Assembly: GCA_038146925.1 (NCBI GenBank) | Contig: JAYQSP010000011.1 | Span: forward strand, 186,001 to 250,000 | Origin: UBA830 sp038146925 | GTDB taxonomy: Bacteria; Pseudomonadota; Alphaproteobacteria; MPNO01; UBA830 | Direction: 5' to 3' | DNA length: 64,000 bases | Position numbers and translations under genes: made by a program | The notes under the pieces: model-generated | Told to the model about the DNA's origin: nothing | Seen by the model: the letters and a program-made list of their open reading frames with translations, nothing else | Databases searched by the model: none | In this document: positions 9,143 through 18,189 of the stretch, piece by piece | Numbering within the stretch: position 1 is the first letter of the stretch | Layout of the letters: every line of letters begins with the position of its first letter

Positions 9143-10159
9143 TCAAGCACCTGTTTGAGGGCGGGTTTCCCGCCAGCGCCAGATGGCGGCGGAGAACAGG
9201 ACCATGGCGCCACCCTGATGCGCCCAGGCGATATACATCGATGCGCCGGACAGGATCGTCGCCACGCCAAGGCAGAACTGCAGGATGGCGAATACGGCAA
9301 GCAGCCGCAGCGCCGTCGACCCGGCGGTGCGGTCTCGCCACCAGAACCAAAAGATCGCCGCAACCGTGACAATCGCCAGCACGCGATGCAGCCACTGCAC
9401 GAACCCGATGTTCTCGAACAGGTTCAGCCACACCGGCGACATCGTCAGCGCGCCCGGCGGAAACAGACTGCCGTCCATCAGCGGGAACGTGTTGAAGACC
9501 GCCCCGCCGTCCAACCCGGACACGAAGGCGCCCCAGATCATGGTCGCGAAGACCAGCGCGGGCAGCCATCCCGTGCCGCCGGCAGGAACTGTCCGGCCAA
9601 CTGGCCGGGAACGGAGGCTGGCTGCGATATAGAGCATCATCCCGTATATCGCGACGGCAAGACCCAGATGCGCCGCCAGCCGGTACTGGCTGACGGACGG
9701 CTCGTCCACCAGCCCTGATTTGACCATGTACCAGCCCAAGGCGCCTTGTGCGCCGCCGAGGACGAACAGAATTGCCAGCCTGCCGGTGAGGGCTGCGGGC
9801 AGACGATAACGGATGACGAACCAGAGAAACGGCAGGAAATAGACGACGCCCAGAATGCGGCCCAGAAGACGGTGCAGGTATTCCAGCCAGAAAATGCGTT
9901 TGAAATCTTCCAGCCCCATCCAGAAATTGAGCTTTCGGAATTCCGGGGACTCGCGATAGGCATCGAACATCGCCGCCCAGGCGGTATCCGACAACGGCGG
10001 CAGCCAGCCGGTCACTGGCCGCCAGTGGACAATGGACAGACCGGATTCCGTCAACCGCGTGATCCCGCCCAGCAACACCATCGCGAAGACGAGGCCGCAG
10101 CAGATATAGAGCCACGTACGGATCGATCGGTAGGGCGGGTCGGCGCGAAAGCTTGCCAT
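9143..10159 (-). CDS. ctaA: Heme A synthase, CtaA/COX15 family
   Basis: 338 residues with about eight membrane helices. The motifs GGITRLTESGLSIV and the repeated HR/H histidines (EYLHRLLGR, RLAAHLGLAV, WLHRVLAIV, IAWAHQGGA) are those that bind the two hemes in COX15-type enzymes. It oxidises heme O to heme A for cytochrome aa3 oxidase. The start at 10159 is preceded by GGCTCCCTCCCG on the minus strand. No other cytochrome oxidase gene is in the window; being alone is usual for this type in alphaproteobacteria. Confidence 0.95.
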   Translation of the reverse strand: MASFRADPPYRSIRTWLYICCGLVFAMVLLGGITRLTESGLSIVHWRPVTGWLPPLSDTAWAAMFDAYRESPEFRKLNFWMGLEDFKRIFWLEYLHRLLGRILGVVYFLPFLWFVIRYRLPAALTGRLAILFVLGGAQGALGWYMVKSGLVDEPSVSQYRLAAHLGLAVAIYGMMLYIAASLRSRPVGRTVPAGGTGWLPALVFATMIWGAFVSGLDGGAVFNTFPLMDGSLFPPGALTMSPVWLNLFENIGFVQWLHRVLAIVTVAAIFWFWWRDRTAGSTALRLLAVFAILQFCLGVATILSGASMYIAWAHQGGAMVLFSAAIWRWRETRPQTGA

Positions 10160-10314
10160 CGGGAGGGAGCCGTTGAATCGTTGCGTACACTCTAACTAAT
10201 GGGGGCGGACGTATCTGGCAACGGGATGCGGCGCTTTGTCCGGGAATGGAGTAGTCGACGTTGGAGTATCCCCCACGGCGCGGGGATATCCCTGACTGCT
10301 TACGCTTACTGTCA

Positions 10315-10381
10315 CCCTCGGGCTCCGACCCGAGGGCCCACAACAACGGCTAACATGGATCCTCGGCTTAAAGCCGGGGAT
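10315..10381. repeat. Two palindromic hairpin elements between ctaA and usg
   Basis: The 270-base gap between ctaA and usg contains CCCTCGGG/CCCGAGGG (10315-10336, 6-base loop) and a longer near-perfect palindrome ATCCTCGGCTT-A-AAGCCGGGGAT (10359-10381). Sequences of the second kind, ending in GATGAC, resemble the short REP-like palindromes scattered in alphaproteobacterial intergenic regions. They could also stop transcripts coming from usg. The rest of the gap shows nothing else. Confidence 0.55.
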
Positions 10382-10429
10382 GACAATGGCGGTTGTTGAG
10401 GCGGGTGTTTTCGCGCCGTCGATGCGCCG

Positions 10430-10693
10430 TCAGTGCAGCGCCAGAGAATGATCGACGTGGCGCGCCTGCGGCGGTCTCAGAATCTCGACATTGGCCACTT
10501 TGACCTGATACAGCGGTCCTTCGATTTCCCGTTCCCAGAACCCGAGGAATTTGTGAAGCTCCGGGAATTTGGGAGCCAGATCGAGGGACTGCCATACATA
10601 GGTCTGCAGAATGTCGAGGTGATCGGGCAGGCGATAGACAATTTCGGCGGTGGTAAGGCGATAACCACTCAACTGACGCTCGATATCGGTCAT
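10430..10693 (-). CDS. usg: Usg family protein
   Basis: 87 residues. The run YRLTTAEIVYRLPDH, LQTYVWQSLDLAP and GFWEREIEGPL is characteristic of the small Usg family, present in most alphaproteobacteria and of unknown biochemical function. A GGAG site precedes the ATG. The 129-base gap before it is AT-rich and holds a perfect TTAA-N7-TTAA box about 50 bases upstream of the start, so control by the cell-cycle regulator CtrA is possible. Confidence 0.88.
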   Translation of the reverse strand: MTDIERQLSGYRLTTAEIVYRLPDHLDILQTYVWQSLDLAPKFPELHKFLGFWEREIEGPLYQVKVANVEILRPPQARHVDHSLALH

Positions 10694-10743
10694 AGGGCGT
10701 GATCTCCGATGTTATCCACCCGGAAATTCTGCCGAATCTATGG

Positions 10744-10758
10744 TTAATGCACAATTAA
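10744..10758 (-). promoter_or_regulatory. Candidate CtrA-binding box before usg
   Basis: TTAA, seven bases, TTAA, and on the minus strand the second half reads TTAACC, as in the known CtrA consensus (TTAA-N7-TTAAC). It lies about 50 bases before the usg start. The motif is short, so chance occurrence in this AT-rich gap cannot be excluded. Confidence 0.5.
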
Positions 10759-10822
10759 AATATAACTAAATCAACGCATTAGCACCGATCGATCGAGAGT
10801 GCTGCTAAATTCGCCGTCGCCG

Positions 10823-11233
10823 TTAGATACGTGCGTGCCGTGCCCGCGCCCCGCGCTGGATCGCTGCCGCCGCCAGCGGATCGATTTCCAGGTCGTAGGA
10901 GAGGACCTCGAGAAACTGCAATTCTTCCTGACTGGCATGACCGTCAGCCGCCACGATTTCGCAGGCGAAGGCGTAGGCCGTTTCCCGCAGACGCGCTGGC
11001 AGGGCGGCCTTGATCTGGTCGATGGCGGCATCGACGCCCCCGTCGCTGGCCAGTAAATCGGCGCAGGCTTCCGCGTCGGTGGTCAGGTTGTCGGGCTCGT
11101 AGTCTTCGAACACCGGCATGCGATCGATCAACTGACCGATCCGCAGAAGTTCGCTGTCGGTCATTTCCGCGTCGATGGCGGAGGCCATGACCATGGTATG
11201 CACCAGAGCGCTGTGGGGCGTAAGGCTGCTCAT
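10823..11233 (-). CDS. TerB-like tellurite-resistance family protein
   Basis: 136 residues from the ATG at 11233, which has GAGGAGA (11240-11247) seven bases upstream; the frame continues to 11272 without such a site. The layout, acidic and alpha-helical with MASAIDAEMTDSELLRIGQLI and FACEIVAADGHASQEELQFLEVL, matches TerB-like helical domains, whose paired acidic loops (IDAEMTDSE and AADGHASQEE) can bind metal. The exact role is unknown; most chromosomal TerB-like proteins are not linked to real tellurite resistance. It is followed by usg on the same strand. Confidence 0.82.
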   Translation of the reverse strand: MSSLTPHSALVHTMVMASAIDAEMTDSELLRIGQLIDRMPVFEDYEPDNLTTDAEACADLLASDGGVDAAIDQIKAALPARLRETAYAFACEIVAADGHASQEELQFLEVLSYDLEIDPLAAAAIQRGARARHARI

Positions 11234-11287
11234 TTTTTCTTCTCCTCGGTTGAATGGCAGGCAATGCGCCACCGTCCCGCCGTCAAG

Positions 11288-14059
11288 TTATTCCGGTCGC
11301 GACAGGAAATCCCGCGTGACGGCGACGGCATCCGCCAGACCCACCCTCTCGATCTCCACGCCGTCCGGAAAGGCGCCGGCCAGACGCGACGGCATCATCG
11401 GGTCCAGCATCACGAACACGCCGTAATCCGTGGCGCGGCGCACCAGCCGTCCATACGCCTGTTTCAGCCGCAGGCGGGTAATCAGGTCGTCGTACTTGGA
11501 ACGGGTAAACGCCTTGCGTCTTGCGCGGTGCAGGATCGACGGTCGCGGCCAGGGGACCCGGTCGAACACGATCAGGCGCAGGCTGCGCCCCGGAACGTCG
11601 ACCCCGTCACGTACCGCATCCGTGCCGAGCAGGCAGGACCGTTCCTCGGCGCGGAAGATTTCCACGAGGCTGCCGGTGTCCATCCGGTCGACGTGCTGCG
11701 CGAGGAGCGGATAGCCCGCATCTTCCATCATTGGTGCAATATTCTCGTGGACGGCGCGCAGCCGGGTGATGGCGGTAAACAGGCCCAGCGCACCGCCGCC
11801 GGAGGTCAGAAACAGTTCCCGGTAGGCGGCGGCAACCTGGGTCAGATCGTCCTTGCGCACGTCGGTTACTACCAGCACGCGGGTCTGGGCCGGGTAATCG
11901 AACGGCGACGACACCTGGGCGCGATAGGGCGGTTCCTCCAGATGGATGGCGCCGGTGCGTTCCTCCGCCGACAGCCAGTCGATCTCCGCGTCGCCTGTCC
12001 CGTCGCGAAGCGTGGCGGAGGTGACGACGATGCCGTGAGACGGTTCCGCCACCGCTTTGGCGAAGGGCAGCATGGGGTCGATCCAGTGTCGGTGCATGCC
12101 GATATCGACATCGCGCCCCTGCGAGCGCGTGACGGAGAACCAATCGACGAATTCTTCCGGCGTGCCGTCGGAAAGGGCGTCGAGCATCGACCGCCAGGCT
12201 TCGATCTCGCCTTCGGCGCGGCGGCGGAGGCCCCGGCTGACGCTTTCGATACGATTGCGCAGCGCTGTATCGAGATCGCCGGCGTTTTCATCCAGCACTA
12301 CCATCAGCCGTTCGGACAGCGCGCGCAGCGGCTGGATCAGCCGGTTGAGCGATTCCCGCAGCGTGTCCGCCGCGTCCAGCAGGCCCGGCACCGGGCTGTC
12401 CGTTTCCGTTTCCAGGTCGTAGGGGGAACGTGCGTCCTTGGCGCGGGCGTATACCTGCTGGCGCAGTTCGGCGAGAAAACGTTCGGCGTCGCCGCGCGGA
12501 GTGCCGCCGGCAATCCGCTGGTTCCAGCCCGGCCCCGGCAGGATGTGCGCCGCATCGACGATGGCTTCGACGAATTCGCCGATCCGTTCGTCCAGCGCGG
12601 CGACGTCCTCGATACGCCGCTGCAGACCGCGGGCGCGTGTTTTTCGTCCTTCTTCCGGTCCCAGCAGCCAGCGCCGCAGCTCCGCGCCTTCCTGACCGCT
12701 GAGCTGGGCTGAAAACGCGCTATCCGCGGCGTCGAAAAGGTGGTGGCCCTCGTCGAACACCAGGCGGGTAGGTATCTGGCCGTCATCCATGCCGCCGGTC
12801 GCGGTCTGCGCCAGCACAAGGGCGTGATTGGCGACCACGATGTCGGCGCGTTTGGCGCGGCGCACGGTCTTTTCGACGAAACATTTGTGATAGTGAGCGC
12901 AGGCGGAATAGATGCATTCGCCGCGCCGGTCAGCCAGTCCGATGGTGTTCCGGGCGCCGGCAAGATCCACCAGCCAGGCGGGAAAATCGCCGCCGCCGAT
13001 ATCGCCGTCGCGGGTTGCTGTCAGCCAGCGCGCCATCAGGCCGAGCCCGACCGCATCCTGCGGCCGGCCGCGCAGCCCGGTCACCGCGTCCTCGTAGTTC
13101 AGCAGGCAGAGATAGTTTTCGCGGCCCTTGCGGATGACCACCTTGCGATTCTTGGTCACGGGGTCGGGGTGAAGCCGGTTCAGCTCGTCGTCGATCTGGC
13201 GCTGCAGGTTGCGGGTGTAGGTGCTGATCCAGACGGTGCCGTCGTTGCGCTCCGCCCACAGGCTGGCGGGCGCAATATAGCCCAGCGTTTTGCCGACACC
13301 GGTTCCGGCCTCGGCCAGCACTGCATTGGGGGCGCCTTCTTCGTCGCGCGGCGCGAAGGCCTGGGAGACCGCGGATGCGTAATCGCCCTGCTGCGGGCGG
13401 TCCTCCGCGTCGTCGCCGACCAGGTCGGCGAGTCGGGCGCGCGCTTCGTCGGATGTTACGGGTATGTTTCCCGGTTGTCCTTCCGGCGCGAACTCCGACC
13501 ACTCCGGCAGCCGCCGCCAGACTTCCAGCGCCCGGTTGGCGAGCCCGTCGAATGCGGGTGGCACTTCCGCCGCCAGGGCGCGCAGCACCAGCGGCGTCCA
13601 GCTCCATTTTCCGGCCTCCATCATGCGGGCGGTTTCGGCGACGAGGTCGCGGTCGCGTCCGGGCTCCATCCGGATCAGATCGGTCAGCAAGACGCCGCTG
13701 GCCAGTTGCAGCAGCCGGGCCTCGTCTTCCAGCCCGTCGGGCGGGGGCAGCTCCAGGGCATCCGCAAGTCCCGACGGCGTCGGCCGGCAGAACCGGGCCG
13801 GCCGCACGAAGGCGTAGAGTTCCAGCAGGTCGAGGGCGGGGAACGGCGAGGTGTTCAACCGGCGGGCGGTCGCCGGCGCATGACACACCATGGGGACCAG
13901 CCCGTCGGAAATTCGTCGCACGGCTGCCGGGTGTGCCAGCGCCTCGAACGTCCCGTCGGCGGCTGCGAGCAAGGCGCCCCGGTGCCCGGCCGCCAGCGCG
14001 GGCATGTCCAGCCGCCGCGCCGAGGCTGGTTCCGAATGGGACAGGGAAGCATCGACCAT
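11288..14059 (-). CDS. DinG/XPD-type superfamily 2 DNA helicase
   Basis: 923 residues. Walker A is EAGTGVGKT (about 250-258), the Walker B box DEGHH is at 436-440, and four cysteines (C318, C382, C387, C393) between them can bind the 4Fe-4S cluster of the XPD/DinG family. C-terminal helicase motifs follow, with LLGTDAVRDGVDVPG and QAYGRLVRRATDYG (motif VI). Such enzymes are 5'-3' helicases acting in repair, often on D-loops or R-loops. The ~240-residue N-terminal region is longer than in E. coli DinG and is of unclear function. It is common in alphaproteobacteria as 'ATP-dependent DNA helicase'. Confidence 0.92.
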   Translation of the reverse strand: MVDASLSHSEPASARRLDMPALAAGHRGALLAAADGTFEALAHPAAVRRISDGLVPMVCHAPATARRLNTSPFPALDLLELYAFVRPARFCRPTPSGLADALELPPPDGLEDEARLLQLASGVLLTDLIRMEPGRDRDLVAETARMMEAGKWSWTPLVLRALAAEVPPAFDGLANRALEVWRRLPEWSEFAPEGQPGNIPVTSDEARARLADLVGDDAEDRPQQGDYASAVSQAFAPRDEEGAPNAVLAEAGTGVGKTLGYIAPASLWAERNDGTVWISTYTRNLQRQIDDELNRLHPDPVTKNRKVVIRKGRENYLCLLNYEDAVTGLRGRPQDAVGLGLMARWLTATRDGDIGGGDFPAWLVDLAGARNTIGLADRRGECIYSACAHYHKCFVEKTVRRAKRADIVVANHALVLAQTATGGMDDGQIPTRLVFDEGHHLFDAADSAFSAQLSGQEGAELRRWLLGPEEGRKTRARGLQRRIEDVAALDERIGEFVEAIVDAAHILPGPGWNQRIAGGTPRGDAERFLAELRQQVYARAKDARSPYDLETETDSPVPGLLDAADTLRESLNRLIQPLRALSERLMVVLDENAGDLDTALRNRIESVSRGLRRRAEGEIEAWRSMLDALSDGTPEEFVDWFSVTRSQGRDVDIGMHRHWIDPMLPFAKAVAEPSHGIVVTSATLRDGTGDAEIDWLSAEERTGAIHLEEPPYRAQVSSPFDYPAQTRVLVVTDVRKDDLTQVAAAYRELFLTSGGGALGLFTAITRLRAVHENIAPMMEDAGYPLLAQHVDRMDTGSLVEIFRAEERSCLLGTDAVRDGVDVPGRSLRLIVFDRVPWPRPSILHRARRKAFTRSKYDDLITRLRLKQAYGRLVRRATDYGVFVMLDPMMPSRLAGAFPDGVEIERVGLADAVAVTRDFLSRPE

Positions 14060-14152
14060 AAGCGGATTATAGCCGAATCCGGTTCCCGCGTGTTCGCCAG
14101 TCGGCAGAAATCCGATCTCTTGCCTCCACTCCCGGCTTGATTTACAACCGTG

Positions 14153-14170
14153 TTTTACATATGTGTAAAA
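14153..14170. promoter_or_regulatory. Palindromic operator candidate before the acyl-CoA dehydrogenase operon
   Basis: TTTTACA-TATG-TGTAAAA is a perfect inverted repeat with 7-base arms, 31 bases before the ATG at 14201. A TTGATT hexamer about 17 bases upstream of TATGTG could be the -35 box, so the palindrome would cover the -10. This is the expected place for a TetR- or GntR-type repressor site. No regulator gene is adjacent. Confidence 0.5.
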
Positions 14171-14200
14171 TTATTCGATTGTTCTATCAAAGGTGCCATC

Positions 14201-15355
14201 ATGACCGATGAATATGCAGATATCAGGGAACAGGTGCAGAAGCTGTGCGCCCAGTATCCCGGGGAATACTGGCGCAAGCTCGACGCCGAGCGCGCCTATC
14301 CCACCGAATTCGTCCAGGCACTCACCGAAGCGGGTTACCTGTCCGTCCTGATCCCAGAGGAATTCGGCGGTTCCGGTCTCGGCATCATGGCCGCCGCGGC
14401 GATCATGGAAGAGATTCAGAAATCCGGCTGCAATGGCGGCGCCTGCCATGCCCAGATGTACACCATGGGCACGGTGCTGCGGCACGGCTCCGACGAACAG
14501 AAACAGAAATACCTGCCGGGCATCGCCTCGGGCGACCTGCGCATGCAGGCGTTCGGCGTGACCGAGCCGACCAGTGGCACCGATACGCTGAGTCTGCGGA
14601 CCACGGCGACCAAAAACGACAATGGCGATTACGTCATCAACGGCCAGAAAATCTGGACGTCGCGTGTCGAACACTCCGACCTGATGCTGCTGCTGGCCCG
14701 TACCCAGGCCAAGGAGGAGGTCGAAAAACGTACCGACGGGCTGTCGGTCTTTATCGTCGATATGCGCGAAGCACTGGGCAACGGGCTGGAGATCAAGCCG
14801 ATCCGGACCATGATCAACCATGCCACGACCGAAGTGTTCTTCGACGATCTGGTGATTCCGGCGGATTCGCTGGTCGGCGAGGAAGGCAAGGGGTTCCGCT
14901 ACATCCTCGACGGCATGAACGCCGAACGCATCCTGATCGCCGCCGAATGCATCGGCGACGCCCGCTGGTTCATCCGGAAGGCGACCGATTACGCAAACGA
15001 CCGCCAGGTATTCGGCCGCGAGATCGGCAAGAACCAGGGCATTCAGTTTCCCATCGCCGAAGCCTACATGCAGACCGAGGCCGCCAATCTGATGGTCGAG
15101 CACGCGGCGCGCGTGTACGAAGCCGGCGGCCGCGCCGGTGCGGAAGCAAACATGGCGAAGTACCTTGCGTCCGAGGCGTCGTGGAAAGCGGCCGACATGT
15201 GCATGCAGACCCATGGCGGTTTCGCGTTTGCCGAGGAATACGACGTCGAGCGCAAATTCCGCGAAACGCGGCTTTACCGCATCGCGCCGATTTCGAACAA
15301 CCTCGTTCTGTCGTTCGTCGCCGAACATGTGCTCGGTCTGCCGAAAAGCTACTAA
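14201..15355 (+). CDS. Acyl-CoA dehydrogenase family protein
   Basis: 384 residues from the ATG at 14201 (the frame runs back to 14150, across the palindrome, with no better site). FAFGVTEP-like segment QAFGVTEPTSGTD contacts the flavin, KIWTSRVEHSD and MQTHGGFAFAEEYDVERKFRETRLYRI are the family signatures. FAD-linked alpha,beta-oxidation of an acyl-CoA is the expected reaction. The usual C-terminal catalytic-loop motif YxGxxEI is replaced by YRIAPISNN, so the catalytic base may lie elsewhere. It is first of a three-gene operon with a CoA-transferase and a hydratase, which suggests activation, oxidation and hydration of one acid. Confidence 0.92.
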   Translation: MTDEYADIREQVQKLCAQYPGEYWRKLDAERAYPTEFVQALTEAGYLSVLIPEEFGGSGLGIMAAAAIMEEIQKSGCNGGACHAQMYTMGTVLRHGSDEQKQKYLPGIASGDLRMQAFGVTEPTSGTDTLSLRTTATKNDNGDYVINGQKIWTSRVEHSDLMLLLARTQAKEEVEKRTDGLSVFIVDMREALGNGLEIKPIRTMINHATTEVFFDDLVIPADSLVGEEGKGFRYILDGMNAERILIAAECIGDARWFIRKATDYANDRQVFGREIGKNQGIQFPIAEAYMQTEAANLMVEHAARVYEAGGRAGAEANMAKYLASEASWKAADMCMQTHGGFAFAEEYDVERKFRETRLYRIAPISNNLVLSFVAEHVLGLPKSY

Positions 15356-15366
15356 GGGAATACGAC

Positions 15367-16503
15367 ATGGCCCGGGATGCGCTTAAACCGCTCGACGGCG
15401 TGCTTGTCGTCTCGATGGAACAGGCAGTCGCCGCGCCGTATTGCGCGTCGCGGCTGGCGGATGCCGGCGCCCGGGTCATCAAGGTCGAACGGGCGGAAGG
15501 CGATTTCGCGCGGGCGTACGATTCCGTCGTGCACGGCGAAAGCGCCTATTTCGTCTGGCTCAACCGCGGCAAGGAATCACTGACCGCCAATATCAAGGAC
15601 GAGGAAGACCGGGCGCTTCTCTACAGCATCATCGACAAGGCGGACGTGTTCATCCAGAACCTCGCACCCGGCGCCGCCGCGCGCGCGGGTTTCGGCTCCG
15701 ACGAGCTTCGCGAACGCAATCCGCGCCTGATCACGGTCGATATTTCCGGCTACGGCGAGGAAGGCTCTTACGCCGATATGAAGGCCTACGATCTTCTGGT
15801 GCAGGCGGAATCTGGGCTGTGTTCGATCACCGGCCTGCCGGAAGGCCCCGGCCGGGTCGGCGTGTCGGCCTGCGACGTGTCCTGCGGCATGTATTCCTAC
15901 ATGGCGGTGCTGGAAGCGCTGATCGCGCGCGACGCCACCGGCAAGGGATCGTCGATCAAGACGTCGCTGTTCGCCGGCATGGCCGACTGGATGACGGTCC
16001 CGCTGCTGCATTACGATTACGGCGAAAAGATCATGCCGCGGGTCGGTCTCAACCATCCGTCGATTCACCCTTACGGCGCGTACGACACGCAGGACGGCGG
16101 ACAGATTCTGATCGCGATCCAGAACGAGCGCGAATTCGCCCGTCTGTGCGAGACGGTGCTTCTGGACGCCGATCTGCCGAAGGATCCGCGCTTTGAAAGC
16201 AACGAGGCGCGCTGCGCCAACCGGGCGGCGTTCGACGCCGTGATCAACGATATCTTCAACAACACCGACCGCGACGAACTGGTCCGGCGCCTGCGCGACG
16301 CGTCCCTCGCGTTCGGCGAGGTGAACGATGTCGCGGGGCTGTCGAACCATCCGGCGTTGCGCCGGGTCCAGGTCGGCTCGCCGACCGGGCCGGTCGACAT
16401 GGTCGCGCCGCCGGCGCTGATCGATAACGGCGTCCGCGACCTGGGCGACGTGCCTCCGGCGGGCGCGCATACGGAAGCCATCAGAGAGGAATTCGGCGGA
16501 TGA
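15367..16503 (+). CDS. Family III (CaiB/BaiF) CoA-transferase
   Basis: 378 residues from the ATG at 15367, 11 bases after the acyl-CoA dehydrogenase stop. The N-terminal GVLVVSMEQAVAAPYCASRLADAGA matches the family, and the aspartate in KAYDLLVQAESGL is the nucleophile that forms the acyl-anhydride intermediate. It moves CoA from a donor thioester to a free acid; the pair of substrates cannot be read from sequence. The context with a dehydrogenase and a mesaconyl-CoA-hydratase-like dehydratase points to short branched or dicarboxylic acids. Its stop overlaps the next gene by four bases. Confidence 0.93.
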   Translation: MARDALKPLDGVLVVSMEQAVAAPYCASRLADAGARVIKVERAEGDFARAYDSVVHGESAYFVWLNRGKESLTANIKDEEDRALLYSIIDKADVFIQNLAPGAAARAGFGSDELRERNPRLITVDISGYGEEGSYADMKAYDLLVQAESGLCSITGLPEGPGRVGVSACDVSCGMYSYMAVLEALIARDATGKGSSIKTSLFAGMADWMTVPLLHYDYGEKIMPRVGLNHPSIHPYGAYDTQDGGQILIAIQNEREFARLCETVLLDADLPKDPRFESNEARCANRAAFDAVINDIFNNTDRDELVRRLRDASLAFGEVNDVAGLSNHPALRRVQVGSPTGPVDMVAPPALIDNGVRDLGDVPPAGAHTEAIREEFGG

Positions 16504-17354
16504 GCGGAGAGACGGATTTCAGCGGCTGGATCGGCAAGTCCGAAACCGAGCACGGCATCGCCTCGGCCTATGCCGCCGACTACTTCACGCTGACGCTCGA
16601 CCGGGACGATCCGCCCTTCGGGGATGGCGATGCCCTGCCGCCGGCCTGGCACTATTTCTATTTCCACGAGCTTGTGGCGCTCGCCGCCACGGGCGAGGAC
16701 GGCCATCGCGCCAAAGGCGATTTCATGCCGCCGCTGCCTTTTCCGCGGCGCATGTGGGCCGGGTCGAAGATGAGGTTCGAATCGCCGATCCGTATCGGCG
16801 AAAAAATGCGCAAGGTCATTACCATCGCCGATATCGCGATGAAGGAAGGCAAGTCCGGCAAGATGTGCTTCGTGACGACGACCGAAGAGGTGTTCGGCGA
16901 GGACGGCCGCCTGACCACCAGCGAGGAACGCACCCAGGTCTATCGCGAACCGGCAGACCCGAACGCCCCGCCGCCGCCGCCGCGCCCGGCGCCCGCCGAT
17001 GCGGTGTGGAGCCGGACGGTCCATCCGAGTTCGGTATTGCTGTTCCGATATTCGGCGCTGACCATGAACAGCCACCGCATCCATTACGACAAGGACTACG
17101 TCCGCGATGTCGAGGGGTATCCGGGCCTGCTGGTACACGGGCCGCTGACCATGACGCTGATGCTGGATCTGTTCCGGCGCGAGAATCCCGACGCGACGAT
17201 GAAAACGCTCGACCTGCGGGCAGTGTCGCCGGTCTACGACACGATGGATTTCTCCGTCCACGGCGCGCCGGGCGAAGACGGCGCCTGCAAGCTGTGGGCG
17301 ATGACCGGCGAAGGCGCGCTGGCGATGTCGGCGGATATCACCTTCGAGGCGTGA
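16500..17354 (+). CDS. FAS1-like/HTD2-type hotdog dehydratase
   Basis: 284 residues forming a double hotdog. The N-terminal half holds PPLPFPRRMWAGSKMRFESPIRIGEKM, typical of the MaoC-like N-terminal domain of mesaconyl-C4-CoA hydratase / HTD2 proteins; the C-terminal half holds FRYSALTMNSHRIHYDKDY and GLLVHGPLTMTLMLDL, with the catalytic histidines of the hydratase-2 motif. It would add or remove water at a 2-enoyl-CoA. Start overlaps the CoA-transferase stop by ATGA. The C-terminal end overlaps the convergent transglycosylase gene by 17 bases. Confidence 0.88.
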   Translation: MSGETDFSGWIGKSETEHGIASAYAADYFTLTLDRDDPPFGDGDALPPAWHYFYFHELVALAATGEDGHRAKGDFMPPLPFPRRMWAGSKMRFESPIRIGEKMRKVITIADIAMKEGKSGKMCFVTTTEEVFGEDGRLTTSEERTQVYREPADPNAPPPPPRPAPADAVWSRTVHPSSVLLFRYSALTMNSHRIHYDKDYVRDVEGYPGLLVHGPLTMTLMLDLFRRENPDATMKTLDLRAVSPVYDTMDFSVHGAPGEDGACKLWAMTGEGALAMSADITFEA

Positions 17355-18012
17355 TCCCTGCCGGTGTTTGCCGGGCGGCGTCCCGCCGGGCCCGTTCGGC
17401 CTGCCAGGCGGTCAGTTTTTTCTTGCGCTGTTCGGCGTAATACCGGCGGCGCTCCTGATTCCACAACTTGACGACCTTGCGCGTATAGGGCCGGTTGTAT
17501 TCGCGGGTGGTCGAATGGTAATGCGCGATCGCATGGGTGATCGACCGGTTGGCGCGGCGCAGTTTCGAGAACAGCTCGCCCGCATATCTGGCGTTGGCGT
17601 GCGGGTCGAACGCCTGTTCCAGACTGTCGAAGGCCTTCGGATGATACATCAGGTTCACCTGCATGCAGCCCACGTCGATATTGCGGACGCCCTCGGCCTT
17701 CAGCCGGCGGACGGCGGCGATCGCTTTGTCCTTGGATGGGTAAAAACGGCCTTTCCCCCGGGCGGTGACCGTCCACGGCCAGGCAAAATGTGACCGGCTG
17801 GCCTTGTGCCAGCGGCCCGATTCAGCCAGTGAAATCGCCTGCAGGATACTCGTCGGCAGCCGCATCGCGTCTTCGATCCGGGAGATGGTGATCTTGCAAG
17901 TGTCTGAATATGCGAGGGAATTTCCCCTTTGAGTCGCGCCGCCGGCGGCCGGGCACAGCAAACCGGCGCCCAGAAGCAGGGTTGCGACGATATTTCCCCC
18001 ACGGCATGTCAT
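17338..18012 (-). CDS. Lytic transglycosylase with SLT domain
   Basis: 224 residues from the ATG at 18012, which gives a signal peptide (TCRGGNIVATLLLGAGLLCPAAGGA). An earlier frame start at 18099 adds no signal-like sequence. The SLT fold is shown by the catalytic glutamate in ISLAESGRW, by NIDVGCMQVNLMYHP and by AIAHYHSTTREYNRPYTRKV. It should cleave peptidoglycan glycan strands with 1,6-anhydro ring formation in the periplasm. The C-terminus is rich in Arg, Lys and Ala, perhaps for wall binding. The start assignment is less certain because no good ribosome site is visible. Confidence 0.85.
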   Translation of the reverse strand: MTCRGGNIVATLLLGAGLLCPAAGGATQRGNSLAYSDTCKITISRIEDAMRLPTSILQAISLAESGRWHKASRSHFAWPWTVTARGKGRFYPSKDKAIAAVRRLKAEGVRNIDVGCMQVNLMYHPKAFDSLEQAFDPHANARYAGELFSKLRRANRSITHAIAHYHSTTREYNRPYTRKVVKLWNQERRRYYAEQRKKKLTAWQAERARRDAARQTPAGITPRR

Positions 18013-18189
18013 GACAAACCCGACGCAAATATCGTGCCGGTTTCGTTCAAACGGGAAGTGAGCCCCGATTTTTGCCGCATTCCAGGGCATCGGGCCCAAA
18101 ATTTGTGCACCGCACCCAAATTGTTCGGTGTCTAACGATTACAGATTTATGAATTCGGATAAATTATGTGGATTTTCCGTGTTTTAGGG

